DNA of 27,213 nt from NCBI GenBank assembly GCA_001556995.1, contig LSKF01000052.1, positions 1-27,213 of the forward strand, read 5' to 3'. The DNA is from Erythrobacteraceae bacterium CCH12-C2. GTDB taxonomy: Bacteria; Pseudomonadota; Alphaproteobacteria; Sphingomonadales; Sphingomonadaceae. Positions 8,973 to 17,550 of this stretch are shown here, piece after piece (within the stretch, counting starts at the first letter, position 1; each line of letters opens with the position of its first letter). Both the position numbers and the translations under genes were made by a program. Under the pieces are notes generated by a model. The model worked only from the letters and a program-made list of their open reading frames with translations. It was not told the DNA's origin and did not search any database.

Positions 8973-10106
8973 ATGGACAGCTCGATTGGCCAATCCCGTT
9001 CGCTTGACACGCCGGAGAGGCACCGCGGCCGCGCTCCGCTCGCGCTGGCGGCGGTCCCGGCAGCGCGGCTGGCTCTGCCTGTGGGCGCGGTGCCTGAGGA
9101 CTGGCAGCAGGGGCTGGATGGGGTGCTGCGCTGGCTCGGCATTGGTTTGGCTGCGGCGCCATCGCCCGCGGCGCGCCGGTTCGGCCAGCTGACCGAATGG
9201 GCATCTGCTGCTGGCAGCGCGTCGCCAGCGGCCGTCTTTGCCCCGTGGCAGACCACGGCCTCGACCAGCGTGCTCCACCCGGGCTTGGGCGGAGCCGGTC
9301 AAGCGACATGGATTGCCAGCTTTCTGTTCGATTATGGTGCCGCCCGGCTGCCTCGGCGCAGGCCGCTCGATGTGATGGTAATGTCACCGCTGCCGTGGGC
9401 CTGTGATGAGGCGCAGGCGGGTCAGGCCCCGCTGCCATCGCTGCGCCTGATCACAACCATGATCGCTGCCGCCAAGGCGCAGGGGCGCAGCAAGCTCGCG
9501 ATCATTGCCGATGCCGCGTCGCGCAACACCATTACCGGCCAATTGCTGATGGCAGACCGGGCGCTGACCCGCGAGGGGATCGATATCGCCATCCTCCCGG
9601 TCGAGGAGGCCCTGCGCACACTGGTGCGGCATTGTGAGCCGTGGGATGCGCTGATCGTGATGCCCCAATGGCGCAGCGTTACGACCGCGCTCCTTGCCGA
9701 GCTGAGCGGGGTGACCCAACCATGGCCGCTCATGTGGTACAGGCGCGGGCTACAGCGGGTCACCAGTGAAGCGGCGGTGCCAACGGCGACCGCGCCGGGT
9801 TGCGATGCGCCCTTGCTGGTGCTGAGCCTTGCCGCTGCATTGCACGCGCAGGGCCAGACCTTCGCCGCGCATAAGCTTTACGATGCCGCCGCGCAGCTGT
9901 GGGAGCGCGGCGTAGCAACGCCGGGTCGGCCCTCCGAGGCGCCGTATGCTCGTAACCTGGGCGATGCCGAATTCCTCCAGCACCTGACCCTCACCCCGCC
10001 CGCTGCCAGCGGCCGCGCGCCGCAACCTTGGCGCGCGCTGGCAGGGGATGAACACCCGCGCGGGCCGCGCACCGCGCCCGATCTGCGATTGGTCGGGCCT
10101 GTCTAG
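8973..10106 (+). CDS. Degenerate isocitrate/isopropylmalate-dehydrogenase-like protein (possible pseudoenzyme)
   Basis: The product is 377 residues from ATG 8973, chosen because GGCAGG lies nine bases upstream; ATG 8967 is the alternative. I do not recognise it as a characterised family. The segment from about 170 to 310 follows the order of beta-decarboxylating dehydrogenases: a KLAIIADAASRNTITGQLLM stretch, then DIAILPVEEALRTLV where the family has its D-A-x-A-M-x-L-V helix, then WDALIVMPQWRSVTTALLAEL where the family has the FGDILSD metal site, and LLVLSLAAALHAQGQTFAAH where it has the SAAMMLRHLG helix. The catalytic lysine and metal-binding aspartates appear replaced, and no NAD-site GSAPDIAG-like motif is seen, so activity seems unlikely. 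The residues before about 100 are Ala/Pro-rich. The gene is divergent from LysR-dabBA, shares its promoter element, and is followed 43 bp later by an ArsR gene. The fold assignment is inferred from motif order. Confidence 0.6.
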   Translation: MDSSIGQSRSLDTPERHRGRAPLALAAVPAARLALPVGAVPEDWQQGLDGVLRWLGIGLAAAPSPAARRFGQLTEWASAAGSASPAAVFAPWQTTASTSVLHPGLGGAGQATWIASFLFDYGAARLPRRRPLDVMVMSPLPWACDEAQAGQAPLPSLRLITTMIAAAKAQGRSKLAIIADAASRNTITGQLLMADRALTREGIDIAILPVEEALRTLVRHCEPWDALIVMPQWRSVTTALLAELSGVTQPWPLMWYRRGLQRVTSEAAVPTATAPGCDAPLLVLSLAAALHAQGQTFAAHKLYDAAAQLWERGVATPGRPSEAPYARNLGDAEFLQHLTLTPPAASGRAPQPWRALAGDEHPRGPRTAPDLRLVGPV

Positions 10107-10149
10107 ACCTTTCCTCCCTCATTCTCCCCATCAAGAAAGCTAATTGCCC

Positions 10150-10530
10150 ATGCCCAGCCGCATTATCGTCGCCACCGAACTGGCCAACTTGCTTCGCCAG
10201 ATTTCGCACCCGGATCGCATCCGCTTGATCCAGGAACTGCAGGTGGGCGGCTATACCGTCAACGAGTTGGCGGACACGCTTGATATCACCCCGACCCGGG
10301 TGTCGCAGCATCTGGCGGTGCTCAAGGCGCTGGGGCTGGTCGAGGTGGAGGCGCAGGGCCAGTCGCGCCGCTATCGGCTGCTCCAGCCGGAGCTTGCGCC
10401 ATGGCTGATTGAGGGGATCGATTTCATCGCCAACCGGATTTCGCGCGCGAACCGGGATGAAGTCGAGAAGGCCAAGACCCTCTGGCGCGAGCACGGGGAA
10501 AAAGCCAAGATCTCACAATCAACCGTCTGA
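10150..10530 (+). CDS. ArsR-family winged-helix regulator without metal-binding cysteines
   Basis: The 126-residue protein has a single ArsR/SmtB-type winged helix in its first 80 residues: LLRQISHPDRIRLIQELQ, then YTVNELADTLDITPTRVSQH as the recognition region, then QSRRYRLL as the wing. A charged helical tail follows. There is no cysteine anywhere, so it cannot be a classic thiol-type metal or arsenic sensor. The ATG at 10150 is preferred; a TTG six bases earlier is also in frame. The gene is 43 bp behind the dehydrogenase-like gene on the same strand and probably co-transcribed with it. It converges on the helicase gene with an 18-bp gap. Target and signal are not evident. Confidence 0.85.
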   Translation: MPSRIIVATELANLLRQISHPDRIRLIQELQVGGYTVNELADTLDITPTRVSQHLAVLKALGLVEVEAQGQSRRYRLLQPELAPWLIEGIDFIANRISRANRDEVEKAKTLWREHGEKAKISQSTV

Positions 10531-10548
10531 CGCCGCCGCACTTGGCAA

Positions 10549-12270
10549 TCAGGCACGCCCCGGCTTGGGCTTTGCTTTGGGTTTGAACTTGGGCTTGAAG
10601 GTCCGAGCCTGCACCGGGCCATTGGGCTTGCGCTTGGCATTTTCGCGCGCGGCCATGCGCGGCGGTTCGGGCGAGTGGGCAATGGCAACATAGCCTCCAT
10701 TTTCCTCGCTCCCCGCGGTCGCGGCGATAGCCTCGGCGAATTTGCCAGCGATGGGGCGCGGGATCTGGAAATAGGTTTCCTGCTGCCCGATGCGGATCGC
10801 GCCGATCTCGTTGCGGGTGATATGCCCGCGCCGGCAGATGAGCGGCAGAATCCAACGCGGATCGGCGTTCTGGCGGCGGCCGATGTCCATGCGGAACCAC
10901 ACCGTATCCTCAAACCCGGCGCGGTGCTTGTCCTGCTGCGCTGCGCGCTGGGCTTCGGCAGACTGGGCCAGCAATTCCTCCGGCTCGGGCATTGATGCAC
11001 GATGCGCCTGCACCAGCATCGCGGCGATTTCTTGCGGGGTGCGGGTTTCGAGCAGCTTGTCTGCCAGCTCGCGGTCGCCATCGGTCACCTCGACCGGCTG
11101 CATCAGCTTGTCCAGCAGCCGCACCTTGTCCTGCGCGATGATCGCCTCGCGGTCCGGCGCGTTCATCCATTCGGCGTTGATCTTGGCATGGCGCAGCATC
11201 GATTCGATGCGCTTGCGGCGCGGGAAGGGGACGATGATCACTGCCACGCCCTTCTTGCCCGCCCGCCCGGTGCGGCCCGAACGGTGCTGCAGCGTTTCGG
11301 CATCGCGCGGGATTTCGACGTGGATCACGAGGCTGAGCGAGGGCAGGTCAATCCCACGTGCCGCGACATCGGTGGCCACGCAGACCCGGGCGCGGCGATC
11401 GCGCAGGGCTTGCAACGCCTGATTGCGCTCCTGCTGCGAATGCTCGCCCGACAGCGCGACGACGCCAAAGCCGCGTTCCTGCAAGGTCGCGTGCAGGTGG
11501 CGGACATTCTCGCGGGTGGCGCAGAACAGGATCGCGGTCTCGGCTTCGTGGAAGCGCAGCAGGTTCACCACCGCGTTCTCGATTTCCGAGGGCGAGACGG
11601 TCACCGCCTGGTAGGCAATGTCGCCATGCCCGCGTTCGGTGCCGCCGGTCTGGATGCGCAGGGCATCGCGCTGATAGCGCCGTGCGAGCGCCTCGATCGG
11701 GCGCGGCATGGTGGCCGAGAACATCAGCACCCGGCGGGTTTCAGGCGTGGCATCGAGGATTTCCTCAAGCTCTTCGCGAAAGCCCATGTCGAGCATTTCG
11801 TCCGCCTCGTCGAGCACCACGGCGGCGAGCGCCGACAGGTCGAGCGCGCCGCGTTCGAGGTGATCGCGCAGACGGCCGGGGGTGCCGACGACGATGGTGG
11901 CACCCGCTTGCAGCGCGCGGCGTTCCTGCTGGGGGTTCATGCCGCCGACGCAGGTGGCAATGCGTGCGCCCGCTTCGCGGTAGAGCCAGTCAAGCTCGCG
12001 CGCGACCTGCAAGGCCAGTTCGCGCGTCGGCGCAATCACCAGCGCCAGCGGCCCGCTAGCGCGGCGCACGCGGCCATCTTCGCCCAGCAATTGCGCGGCA
12101 ATGGCGAGCCCGAAGGCGACTGTCTTGCCCGAACCCGTCTGCGCCGAAACCACCAGATCGCGCCCCGCCGCTTCCGGCTCGATCACGGCGGACTGCACCG
12201 GGGTCAGCGTTTCATAGCCGCGTGCGGTCAGGGCCTCGGCGAGGCCTGTGGGGATTTCGGGAAAGGGCAT
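10549..12270 (-). CDS. DEAD-box ATP-dependent RNA helicase with DbpA-type RNA-binding domain
   Basis: The 573-residue product carries the DEAD-box motifs in order: AQTGSGKT (43-50), PTREL (81-85), TPGR (130-133), DEAD (154-157), SAT (185-187), and HRSGRTGRAG (329-338). A DbpA-like RNA-binding domain follows at about 455-525 (WFRMDIGRRQNADPRWILPL), then a basic Lys/Pro-rich tail ending in KPKFKPKAKPKPGRA. This is the DeaD/CsdA-DbpA type, which remodels ribosomal RNA or structured mRNAs, often in the cold. The ATG at 12270 places the Q-motif region normally at the N-terminus. The frame extends upstream to 12393, but that part is arginine-rich and unlike the family. The gene stands alone between the convergent ArsR gene and the end of a lacI-type gene. 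Confidence 0.93.
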   Translation of the reverse strand: MPFPEIPTGLAEALTARGYETLTPVQSAVIEPEAAGRDLVVSAQTGSGKTVAFGLAIAAQLLGEDGRVRRASGPLALVIAPTRELALQVARELDWLYREAGARIATCVGGMNPQQERRALQAGATIVVGTPGRLRDHLERGALDLSALAAVVLDEADEMLDMGFREELEEILDATPETRRVLMFSATMPRPIEALARRYQRDALRIQTGGTERGHGDIAYQAVTVSPSEIENAVVNLLRFHEAETAILFCATRENVRHLHATLQERGFGVVALSGEHSQQERNQALQALRDRRARVCVATDVAARGIDLPSLSLVIHVEIPRDAETLQHRSGRTGRAGKKGVAVIIVPFPRRKRIESMLRHAKINAEWMNAPDREAIIAQDKVRLLDKLMQPVEVTDGDRELADKLLETRTPQEIAAMLVQAHRASMPEPEELLAQSAEAQRAAQQDKHRAGFEDTVWFRMDIGRRQNADPRWILPLICRRGHITRNEIGAIRIGQQETYFQIPRPIAGKFAEAIAATAGSEENGGYVAIAHSPEPPRMAARENAKRKPNGPVQARTFKPKFKPKAKPKPGRA

Positions 12271-12446
12271 AGGAAACAAGCTTTCAAGGCGAGCGCGCAA
12301 GCTGCGGGACAGGCGCGCAATAAGGGCAACATCGAACCAGCACGGCGCGGGGCGAGGCCCGCTTGCAGCAACGTCGATGCGCGCCCCATACACACTTTGC
12401 CCGGATTTGGCGCGGAATAATTCTTTGGCCCGTTCTGGGCCCGCTA

Positions 12447-13478
12447 TCAGGCGGTTTCGCGCACCACCAATTCGGGTGGCAGGACAAGGCTCTCGGTCTT
12501 CTCCCCCGCCAGCCGCCGCAGCAACAGATCGACGAGGCCGCGCGCGCCTGCGGCGATATCCTGCCGGATGGTGGTGAGCGGCGGCATGGTCTGGCGGGCG
12601 ATCGGCAGGTCATCGAAACCCACCAGCTTGATCGCGTCAGGCACCGCCAAACCGCGCGCGCGCAGCTGCGTCAGGCATAGCGCGGCAAGCGTGTCAGTGG
12701 CGGCGAAGATGCCGTCAATCCGGCCTTCGAGTGCGGCGAGATGGACAGCGATTTCCTCGCTCGCCCGGTCGGGGGAGAGATGGGTGGGCAGGGCGATGAT
12801 CGGCCCTAGCCCCATGCGCCGCGCGACATCCTCGGCCCCCGCCAGCCGCGCGGCGAATTCGATCGCGGTGGTATCGCCCAGAAAGGCGAGCCGCGTGGCA
12901 CCAGCCGCGATCAGCCGCTCAGCGGCCAGCCGACCGCCGAGGCGGTTGTCGGTGCCCACCACGCAGTGACGCTGGCCCTCCTGATGATTGCCCCACACCA
13001 CCATCGGGCCATAGCCATCGGCGACCTCCTCGATCCGTTCGAATTGATCGGACTGGCCGATCACGATCACCCCGTCGATCATCCCTGAACCGATGAAGCG
13101 TTCGAGCCAGTCAGTGTCGGTCTCCGGCACCACCCGGCGCAGCATCAGGTCATAGCCTTCGTGGGTCAGCTCGTCGGCCAAATGGCCGAGCAGGGTCATG
13201 AAGAAGCTGTCGGAAATCTGCTGGCGGGTATCATGGCCGAGCGGGATCACCACCCCGATCACCCCGGTCTTCTGGCGGCGGAGGCCGCTCGCCATCTGGT
13301 TGGGGCGGAAGCCGTGCTCGCGCGCCAAGCTTTCGATCCGTTCGCGGGTCTTGGCATTGACGAGGCTCTTGCCCGCCAGCGCGCGGCTCACGGTGCCAGC
13401 CGAGACCCCCGCCAGTCGCGCCAAATCAGTAATATTGCGCACCGCGGGGCGCGTATTCGTCTCGTCGCTGTCAGCCAT
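12447..13478 (-). CDS. LacI-family repressor of the sucrose-type locus
   Basis: The 343-residue product has a LacI helix-turn-helix near residues 15-34 (NITDLARLAGVSAGTVSRAL), the hinge helix (about 57-68) and a periplasmic-binding-protein-like effector domain ending in VGFDDLPIARQTMPPLTTI. It starts eight bases after the stop of the MFS carrier gene, with its ribosome site overlapping that stop, so the two are one transcription unit. The divergent TonB receptor, GH68 and fructokinase genes, plus two LacI-type operators at 14894-14933, make it the likely local repressor responding to a sugar such as sucrose or fructose. The effector identity is inferred from context. Confidence 0.9.
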   Translation of the reverse strand: MADSDETNTRPAVRNITDLARLAGVSAGTVSRALAGKSLVNAKTRERIESLAREHGFRPNQMASGLRRQKTGVIGVVIPLGHDTRQQISDSFFMTLLGHLADELTHEGYDLMLRRVVPETDTDWLERFIGSGMIDGVIVIGQSDQFERIEEVADGYGPMVVWGNHQEGQRHCVVGTDNRLGGRLAAERLIAAGATRLAFLGDTTAIEFAARLAGAEDVARRMGLGPIIALPTHLSPDRASEEIAVHLAALEGRIDGIFAATDTLAALCLTQLRARGLAVPDAIKLVGFDDLPIARQTMPPLTTIRQDIAAGARGLVDLLLRRLAGEKTESLVLPPELVVRETA

Positions 13479-13486
13479 CCCTGCCC

Positions 13487-14815
13487 TTAGCCTGTGACCA
13501 ATGATTGTTCACGCGGTCTGCGATGCCCGGCGTCGACCAGCAGCGTAGCCACAGCGCCCGCCAGCATCAAGACGCCGCCCAGCATCAGCACATGACGCGG
13601 ATCGCCGCCCAGCAGCGGGCGGTAGATCAGCGGCATGGTGAGCGTCTGGATCAGCATCGGGATGACGATGAACATGTTGAAAATACCCATGTAAATGCCA
13701 TTACGTTCGGGCGGGATGCAATCGGCTAGCATGACATAGGTGTTGCCCATCATCCCGGCCCAGCCGATCCCGATCCCCAGCATCAGCACGAATAGCGCCA
13801 TCGGGGTCGATACGCCGGGGATTAGCAGCATCGCGGCGCCCGAGGCGGCGAGGCACAACGCGTGGGTTTGCCGCGCGCCAAAGCGCCGAACGATCGGGAT
13901 CAGCGCTAGTGCGCACAGAAAGGCGATGAAGTTGTAAAGCGCGCCTGCCTGCTGCGCAGTCAGCGTGGCGGCGCGGAAGGCGGCGCTGGCGGGATCGCTG
14001 GTGTCATAGAGCGAGCGGCCGACGGCGAAGGTGATATACTGCCAGTAGGCAAACATCGCATACCACTGGCAGAACATCGCGGCGGCCAGCTGGCGCATCG
14101 GGCGCGGCATGTCGCGGATCGCGTCGCCGATTTCGGTTAGGGTCGCGCGCGCCGTCAGCGGCTTGGCTTCGAGCTCGGTCAGTTCCTCGGGTGACAAGGG
14201 CAATTCGGGCACGCGCCACACCGACCACACGATGGTCGAGATCGACAGGATCGCCCCGATCACAAAGGCAATCCGTACGATCACCGGAATGCCATTGGCA
14301 TCGAGCATGTCGCGCGCCACGAAGGCGGTGAGCAGCGAGGGCGCGAGGTAGGACAAGGTCTGGGCGAGGCCGGTGAACGCGCTCTGCGTCAGGAACCCGG
14401 TCGAGCGCTGTTCGGGTGCCAGCCGGTCGGCGACATAGGCGCGGTAGGGCTCCATGGTGATGTTGTTGCCCGCATCGAGGATCCACAGCAGCGCAGCCGC
14501 CATCCACAGCGTGCTCGACATCGGCATGGCGAACAGGCTGAGCGTGCAGATCACCGCGCCGATCAGGAAATAAGGCGTGCGGCGGCCGAGCCTTGTGTTG
14601 GTGCGATCACTCATCGCGCCGACGATTGGCTGGATGATCAGCCCGGTCATCGGCCCCGCCAGCCACAGCAGCGGCATCGACGCCTCGTCCGCGCCCAGGA
14701 AACCGTAGATCGGCCCCATATTAGCCTGTTGCAGCCCGAAGCTGAACTGCAGGCCGAAAAAGCCGATATTCATCTCGATGATTCGCAGCAGCGAAAGCCG
14801 GGGCTTTTCCATCAT
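13487..14815 (-). CDS. MFS sugar carrier, SUT/GPH-like (probable sucrose or fructoside:H+ symporter)
   Basis: The 442-residue inner-membrane protein has about twelve membrane segments. The loop after segment 2 reads [14 protein letters not shown] (69-82), the signature of the sucrose/glycoside-pentoside-hexuronide branch. The N-terminal [16 protein letters not shown] and the later [13 protein letters not shown] also fit sucrose-carrier-like proteins of bacteria. Two consecutive ATG codons occur at 14815 and 14812. It is the first gene of the leftward unit and faces the TonB receptor across the twin operators. Sucrose as substrate is inferred from the GH68 and fructokinase genes; maltose or fructo-oligosaccharides are alternatives. 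Confidence 0.88.
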   Translation of the reverse strand: MMEKPRLSLLRIIEMNIGFFGLQFSFGLQQANMGPIYGFLGADEASMPLLWLAGPMTGLIIQPIVGAMSDRTNTRLGRRTPYFLIGAVICTLSLFAMPMSSTLWMAAALLWILDAGNNITMEPYRAYVADRLAPEQRSTGFLTQSAFTGLAQTLSYLAPSLLTAFVARDMLDANGIPVIVRIAFVIGAILSISTIVWSVWRVPELPLSPEELTELEAKPLTARATLTEIGDAIRDMPRPMRQLAAAMFCQWYAMFAYWQYITFAVGRSLYDTSDPASAAFRAATLTAQQAGALYNFIAFLCALALIPIVRRFGARQTHALCLAASGAAMLLIPGVSTPMALFVLMLGIGIGWAGMMGNTYVMLADCIPPERNGIYMGIFNMFIVIPMLIQTLTMPLIYRPLLGGDPRHVLMLGGVLMLAGAVATLLVDAGHRRPREQSLVTG

Positions 14816-14893
14816 CTGGCGCCTTTTCCTGATCCTGTCCCACGCGCATTATGCTTTGCGCTGTGTGGTTGAAGTGACACGTTTTCATTCGAT

Positions 14894-14909
14894 TTGCAAA
14901 CGATTGCAA
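14894..14909. promoter_or_regulatory. LacI-type operator 1
   Basis: TTGCAAACGATTGCAA is a 16-base near-palindrome (TTGCAA-N4-TTGCAA) with the central CG usual in LacI/GalR operators. It lies in the divergent gap between the MFS and TonB receptor genes. It is the exact reverse complement of the second operator 24 bp away. Confidence 0.75.
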
Positions 14910-14917
14910 TTTTCCGG

Positions 14918-14933
14918 TTGCAATCGTTTGCAA
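14918..14933. promoter_or_regulatory. LacI-type operator 2 (mirror copy of operator 1)
   Basis: TTGCAATCGTTTGCAA, the exact reverse complement of the 14894-14909 site. The centre-to-centre distance is 24 bp, slightly over two helical turns, so two dimers would sit on nearly the same face of the DNA. It is 59 bp upstream of the TonB receptor start codon and would cover that gene's promoter. Confidence 0.75.
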
Positions 14934-14992
14934 CAAGATTAGGCAAGACACCGTCGTCGCCAAAGAAGCGCGCACCCGAGAGGAGAACAGCT

Positions 14993-17461
14993 ATGAAGAT
15001 TCGTCACGCGCTTTGCGCCGGGGTGGCCGTGTGCACCCTTGTCAGCCCCTTTGCAGCACTGGCCCAGAGCGCCGATCAGGCCGAGGCCGACGCGGAAACC
15101 CCTGAGATTATCGTCACTGCCGTTGCGCGCGGGCAAAACCGGATCGAAAGCTCGGTCTCGGTCAGCACCATCGGCGCGCAGACCATCGCCAATCTTGCCG
15201 CGCCGTCTTCGGCCGACCTCATTCGCCAGATCCCCGGTATCCGGTCCGAAGCCTCGGGCGGTGAGGGCAATGCCAATATCGCAGTGCGCGGTATCCCGGT
15301 GTCGACCGGCGGCGCGCGCTACATCCAGCTGCAGGAAGATGGCCTGCCGATCCTCGAATTCGGCGACATCATCTTCGGCAATGCCGACAACTTCCTGCGC
15401 GCAGATCGCAGCGTCGCCCGCGTCGAAGCTGTGCGCGGTGGTTCCGCCTCGACCTTCGCCTCGAACGCACCGGGCGCGGTGATCAACTTCATCTCCAAGA
15501 CCGGCCAGCAGGAAGGCGGCGCGATACAGGGCTCCGTCGGCCTCGATTTCGAGACTTACCGGCTCGATTTCGATTACGGTGCGCCGCTCGCCGATGATCT
15601 CTATTTCCACGTTGGCGGCTTCTACCGCACGGGTGAAGGCCCGCGCGACATTGGCTATAACGGCTATGACGGCGGCCAGATCAAGGCCAACATCACCAAG
15701 GAATTCGAGGGCGGCTATGTGCGCTTCAGCGCCAAGTATCTCGATGACCGCACCCCCACGATCCTGCCGCAGCCGGTCCGGGTGACGGGTAGCAACGGCA
15801 ACCCCAATTATCAGGCGATCCCCGGCTTCAACCCGCGCACCGACTCGCTCTACAGCCCGTTCCTGACCCCTGCGGTGACGCTGGACGGCAACAACAATGT
15901 TGCGCGCTTTGATTTCCGTGATGGCCTCTCGGTCAAGAGCCTCGCCTTCGGGATCGAGAGCGAGATTGACGTGGGCGGCGGCTGGACCCTGACCAATCGG
16001 TTCCGCTTTGCCGACAATTCGGGCAGCTTCATGTCGCCCTTCCCGGCCGGGGCCGACTCTGCGCAAGCTGTGGCCAATTCGATCGGCGGCGCGGGTTCGA
16101 GGATTGTCTTTGCCAGCGGGCCGAACGCAGGGCAGGCTGCCAACGCCGCCACCATCGGCGGGAATGGGCTGCTCACCAACGTGGTGGTGTTCAACACCCG
16201 TTTGAACAGCCTCGACAACGTCACCAATGATTTCCGCGTCAACAAGACGTTCGACATCGGCGGCGGCACGGCCAACTTCACCACCGGCTTCTACCTCTCG
16301 CGTCAGACTATCGACACCGATTGGCTCTGGACCAGCCATGTCCAGACCATCGAGGGTGATGGGCAGGCGGTGCTGGTGGATATCCGCAATGCGGCGGGCA
16401 ATCTGGTGACGCAGAATGGCACCGTGGGCTTTGGCGCGAGCTTCTTCGGCAATTGCTGTCGGCGCAACTACGATGTTGATTATAGCACCTATGCGCCCTT
16501 TGCTTCGCTCTCGTTCGAGCTGGACCGCCTGACGCTCGATGCCTCGATCCGCTATGATTTTGGCGATGCCAGCGGCACGATCACGGGATCGGACAGCGGG
16601 TTCGGGCTTGGGGTGACCCGCTTCGATTTCGACAACAACGGCGTAATCAGCCCGGCTGAGGCCCAGACCAGCACCCTGCCGCTCGGCAGTGCGCGCCCGG
16701 TGAATTACAGCTTCGATTATTTCAGCTTCTCGCTGGGGGCGAATTACCTCCTCACCGATGATCTGGGCGTGTTTGCGCGTTACTCGCAGGGCGGCCGCCA
16801 CACCGCCGACCGCTCGCTGTTCTCGCCTGCGGTCAGCACCACCGACGGCAGCCTGCCGGGCGGCGATGCGGGGGTAATCGCGCGGGTCGATCAGCTTGAA
16901 GCCGGTCTGAAGTACCAATCGGGCGGCCTCTCGCTGTTCGCGACCGGGTTCTATGCTGACACCAGCGAAACCAATGTCGAACTGGCCCCGCTGGAATTGT
17001 TCGACACCACCTACGAAGCCTATGGCATCGAACTCGAAGGCGCCTATCGCACCGGGCCGTTCAGCCTTTCGGCGGGCCTCACCTGGACCGATGCGGAGAT
17101 CGTCGATGCGCTGGATGCCAGCACCGTCGGCAACACCCCGCGCCGCCAGGCCGACTTCGTCTATCAGGCGACCGCGCAGTATGAAGTGGACCTGTTCACC
17201 GTGGGCGCGAATATCGTCGGCACCACCGACAGCTTCACGCAGGATAGCAACCAGTTGGTGCTCCCGGCCTTTGCGCAGGTGAATGCCTTCCTCGCCTTCC
17301 GCCCGATTGACCGGGTTGAGGTGGGGCTGAACGCCACCAACCTGTTCGACTCCACCGGCTACACCGAGGCGGAGGAAGGTTCGATCCCCGGCAATGGCAT
17401 CGTGCGCGCGCGCTCGATTGCGGGCCGGACAGTGCTTGCGTCGGTGCGGTTCGACTTCTGA
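14993..17461 (+). CDS. TonB-dependent outer-membrane receptor of the sucrose-type locus
   Basis: The 822-residue protein starts at ATG 14993, six bases after AGGAGA. The frame is open further upstream, but that part contains the operators. The signal peptide runs MKIRHALCAGVAVCTLVSPF-AALA with likely cleavage after A24. A TonB box, EIIVTAVA, is at about 38-45. The plug domain follows (about 50-165, with IRQIPGIRSEASGG and VARVEAVRGG), then a 22-strand-type barrel ending in the terminal phenylalanine (VRFDF). Such receptors import substrates using the TonB-ExbBD energy supply. Its place across twin LacI operators from a sugar carrier, and upstream of GH68 and fructokinase genes, points to sucrose or a short fructan as ligand rather than a siderophore. 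This assignment is contextual. Confidence 0.92.
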   Translation: MKIRHALCAGVAVCTLVSPFAALAQSADQAEADAETPEIIVTAVARGQNRIESSVSVSTIGAQTIANLAAPSSADLIRQIPGIRSEASGGEGNANIAVRGIPVSTGGARYIQLQEDGLPILEFGDIIFGNADNFLRADRSVARVEAVRGGSASTFASNAPGAVINFISKTGQQEGGAIQGSVGLDFETYRLDFDYGAPLADDLYFHVGGFYRTGEGPRDIGYNGYDGGQIKANITKEFEGGYVRFSAKYLDDRTPTILPQPVRVTGSNGNPNYQAIPGFNPRTDSLYSPFLTPAVTLDGNNNVARFDFRDGLSVKSLAFGIESEIDVGGGWTLTNRFRFADNSGSFMSPFPAGADSAQAVANSIGGAGSRIVFASGPNAGQAANAATIGGNGLLTNVVVFNTRLNSLDNVTNDFRVNKTFDIGGGTANFTTGFYLSRQTIDTDWLWTSHVQTIEGDGQAVLVDIRNAAGNLVTQNGTVGFGASFFGNCCRRNYDVDYSTYAPFASLSFELDRLTLDASIRYDFGDASGTITGSDSGFGLGVTRFDFDNNGVISPAEAQTSTLPLGSARPVNYSFDYFSFSLGANYLLTDDLGVFARYSQGGRHTADRSLFSPAVSTTDGSLPGGDAGVIARVDQLEAGLKYQSGGLSLFATGFYADTSETNVELAPLELFDTTYEAYGIELEGAYRTGPFSLSAGLTWTDAEIVDALDASTVGNTPRRQADFVYQATAQYEVDLFTVGANIVGTTDSFTQDSNQLVLPAFAQVNAFLAFRPIDRVEVGLNATNLFDSTGYTEAEEGSIPGNGIVRARSIAGRTVLASVRFDF

Positions 17462-17480
17462 GGGCCGCATCCTCGCATCC

Positions 17481-17523
17481 GGGCTGGCCGCATCAATCTC
17501 CCCGCTGGCCAGCCCGTTTTTTC
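17481..17523 (+). terminator. Intrinsic terminator after the TonB receptor gene
   Basis: Perfect 9-bp arms GGGCTGGCC (17481-17489) and GGCCAGCCC (17507-17515) enclose a 17-base loop and are followed by G and six T residues (17517-17522). It lies 20 bp after the receptor stop and 28 bp before the GH68 start, so it should reduce read-through from the receptor gene into the enzymes. Confidence 0.8.
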
Positions 17524-17550
17524 TTTATGGAATTGGGATAGACTGCCGCC

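Noticed and set aside
12271..12393. N-terminal extension of the DEAD-box helicase
   Set aside because: The added residues are unlike the family and the conserved region begins right after ATG 12270.
12419..12446. Possible terminator after the 12447-13478 lacI-type gene (GGCCC/GGGCC hairpin)
   Set aside because: The stem is only five base pairs and there is no T-run in the direction of transcription.
14894..14992. N-terminal extension of the TonB receptor from a TTG at 14894
   Set aside because: It would run through both operators and bury the signal peptide; ATG 14993 has AGGAGA six bases upstream.
14939..17470. An 843-codon open frame antisense to the TonB receptor gene
   Set aside because: High-GC codon bias keeps the opposite frame open. 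The receptor frame has a signal peptide, TonB box, plug and terminal phenylalanine; the antisense product has none and no ribosome site.
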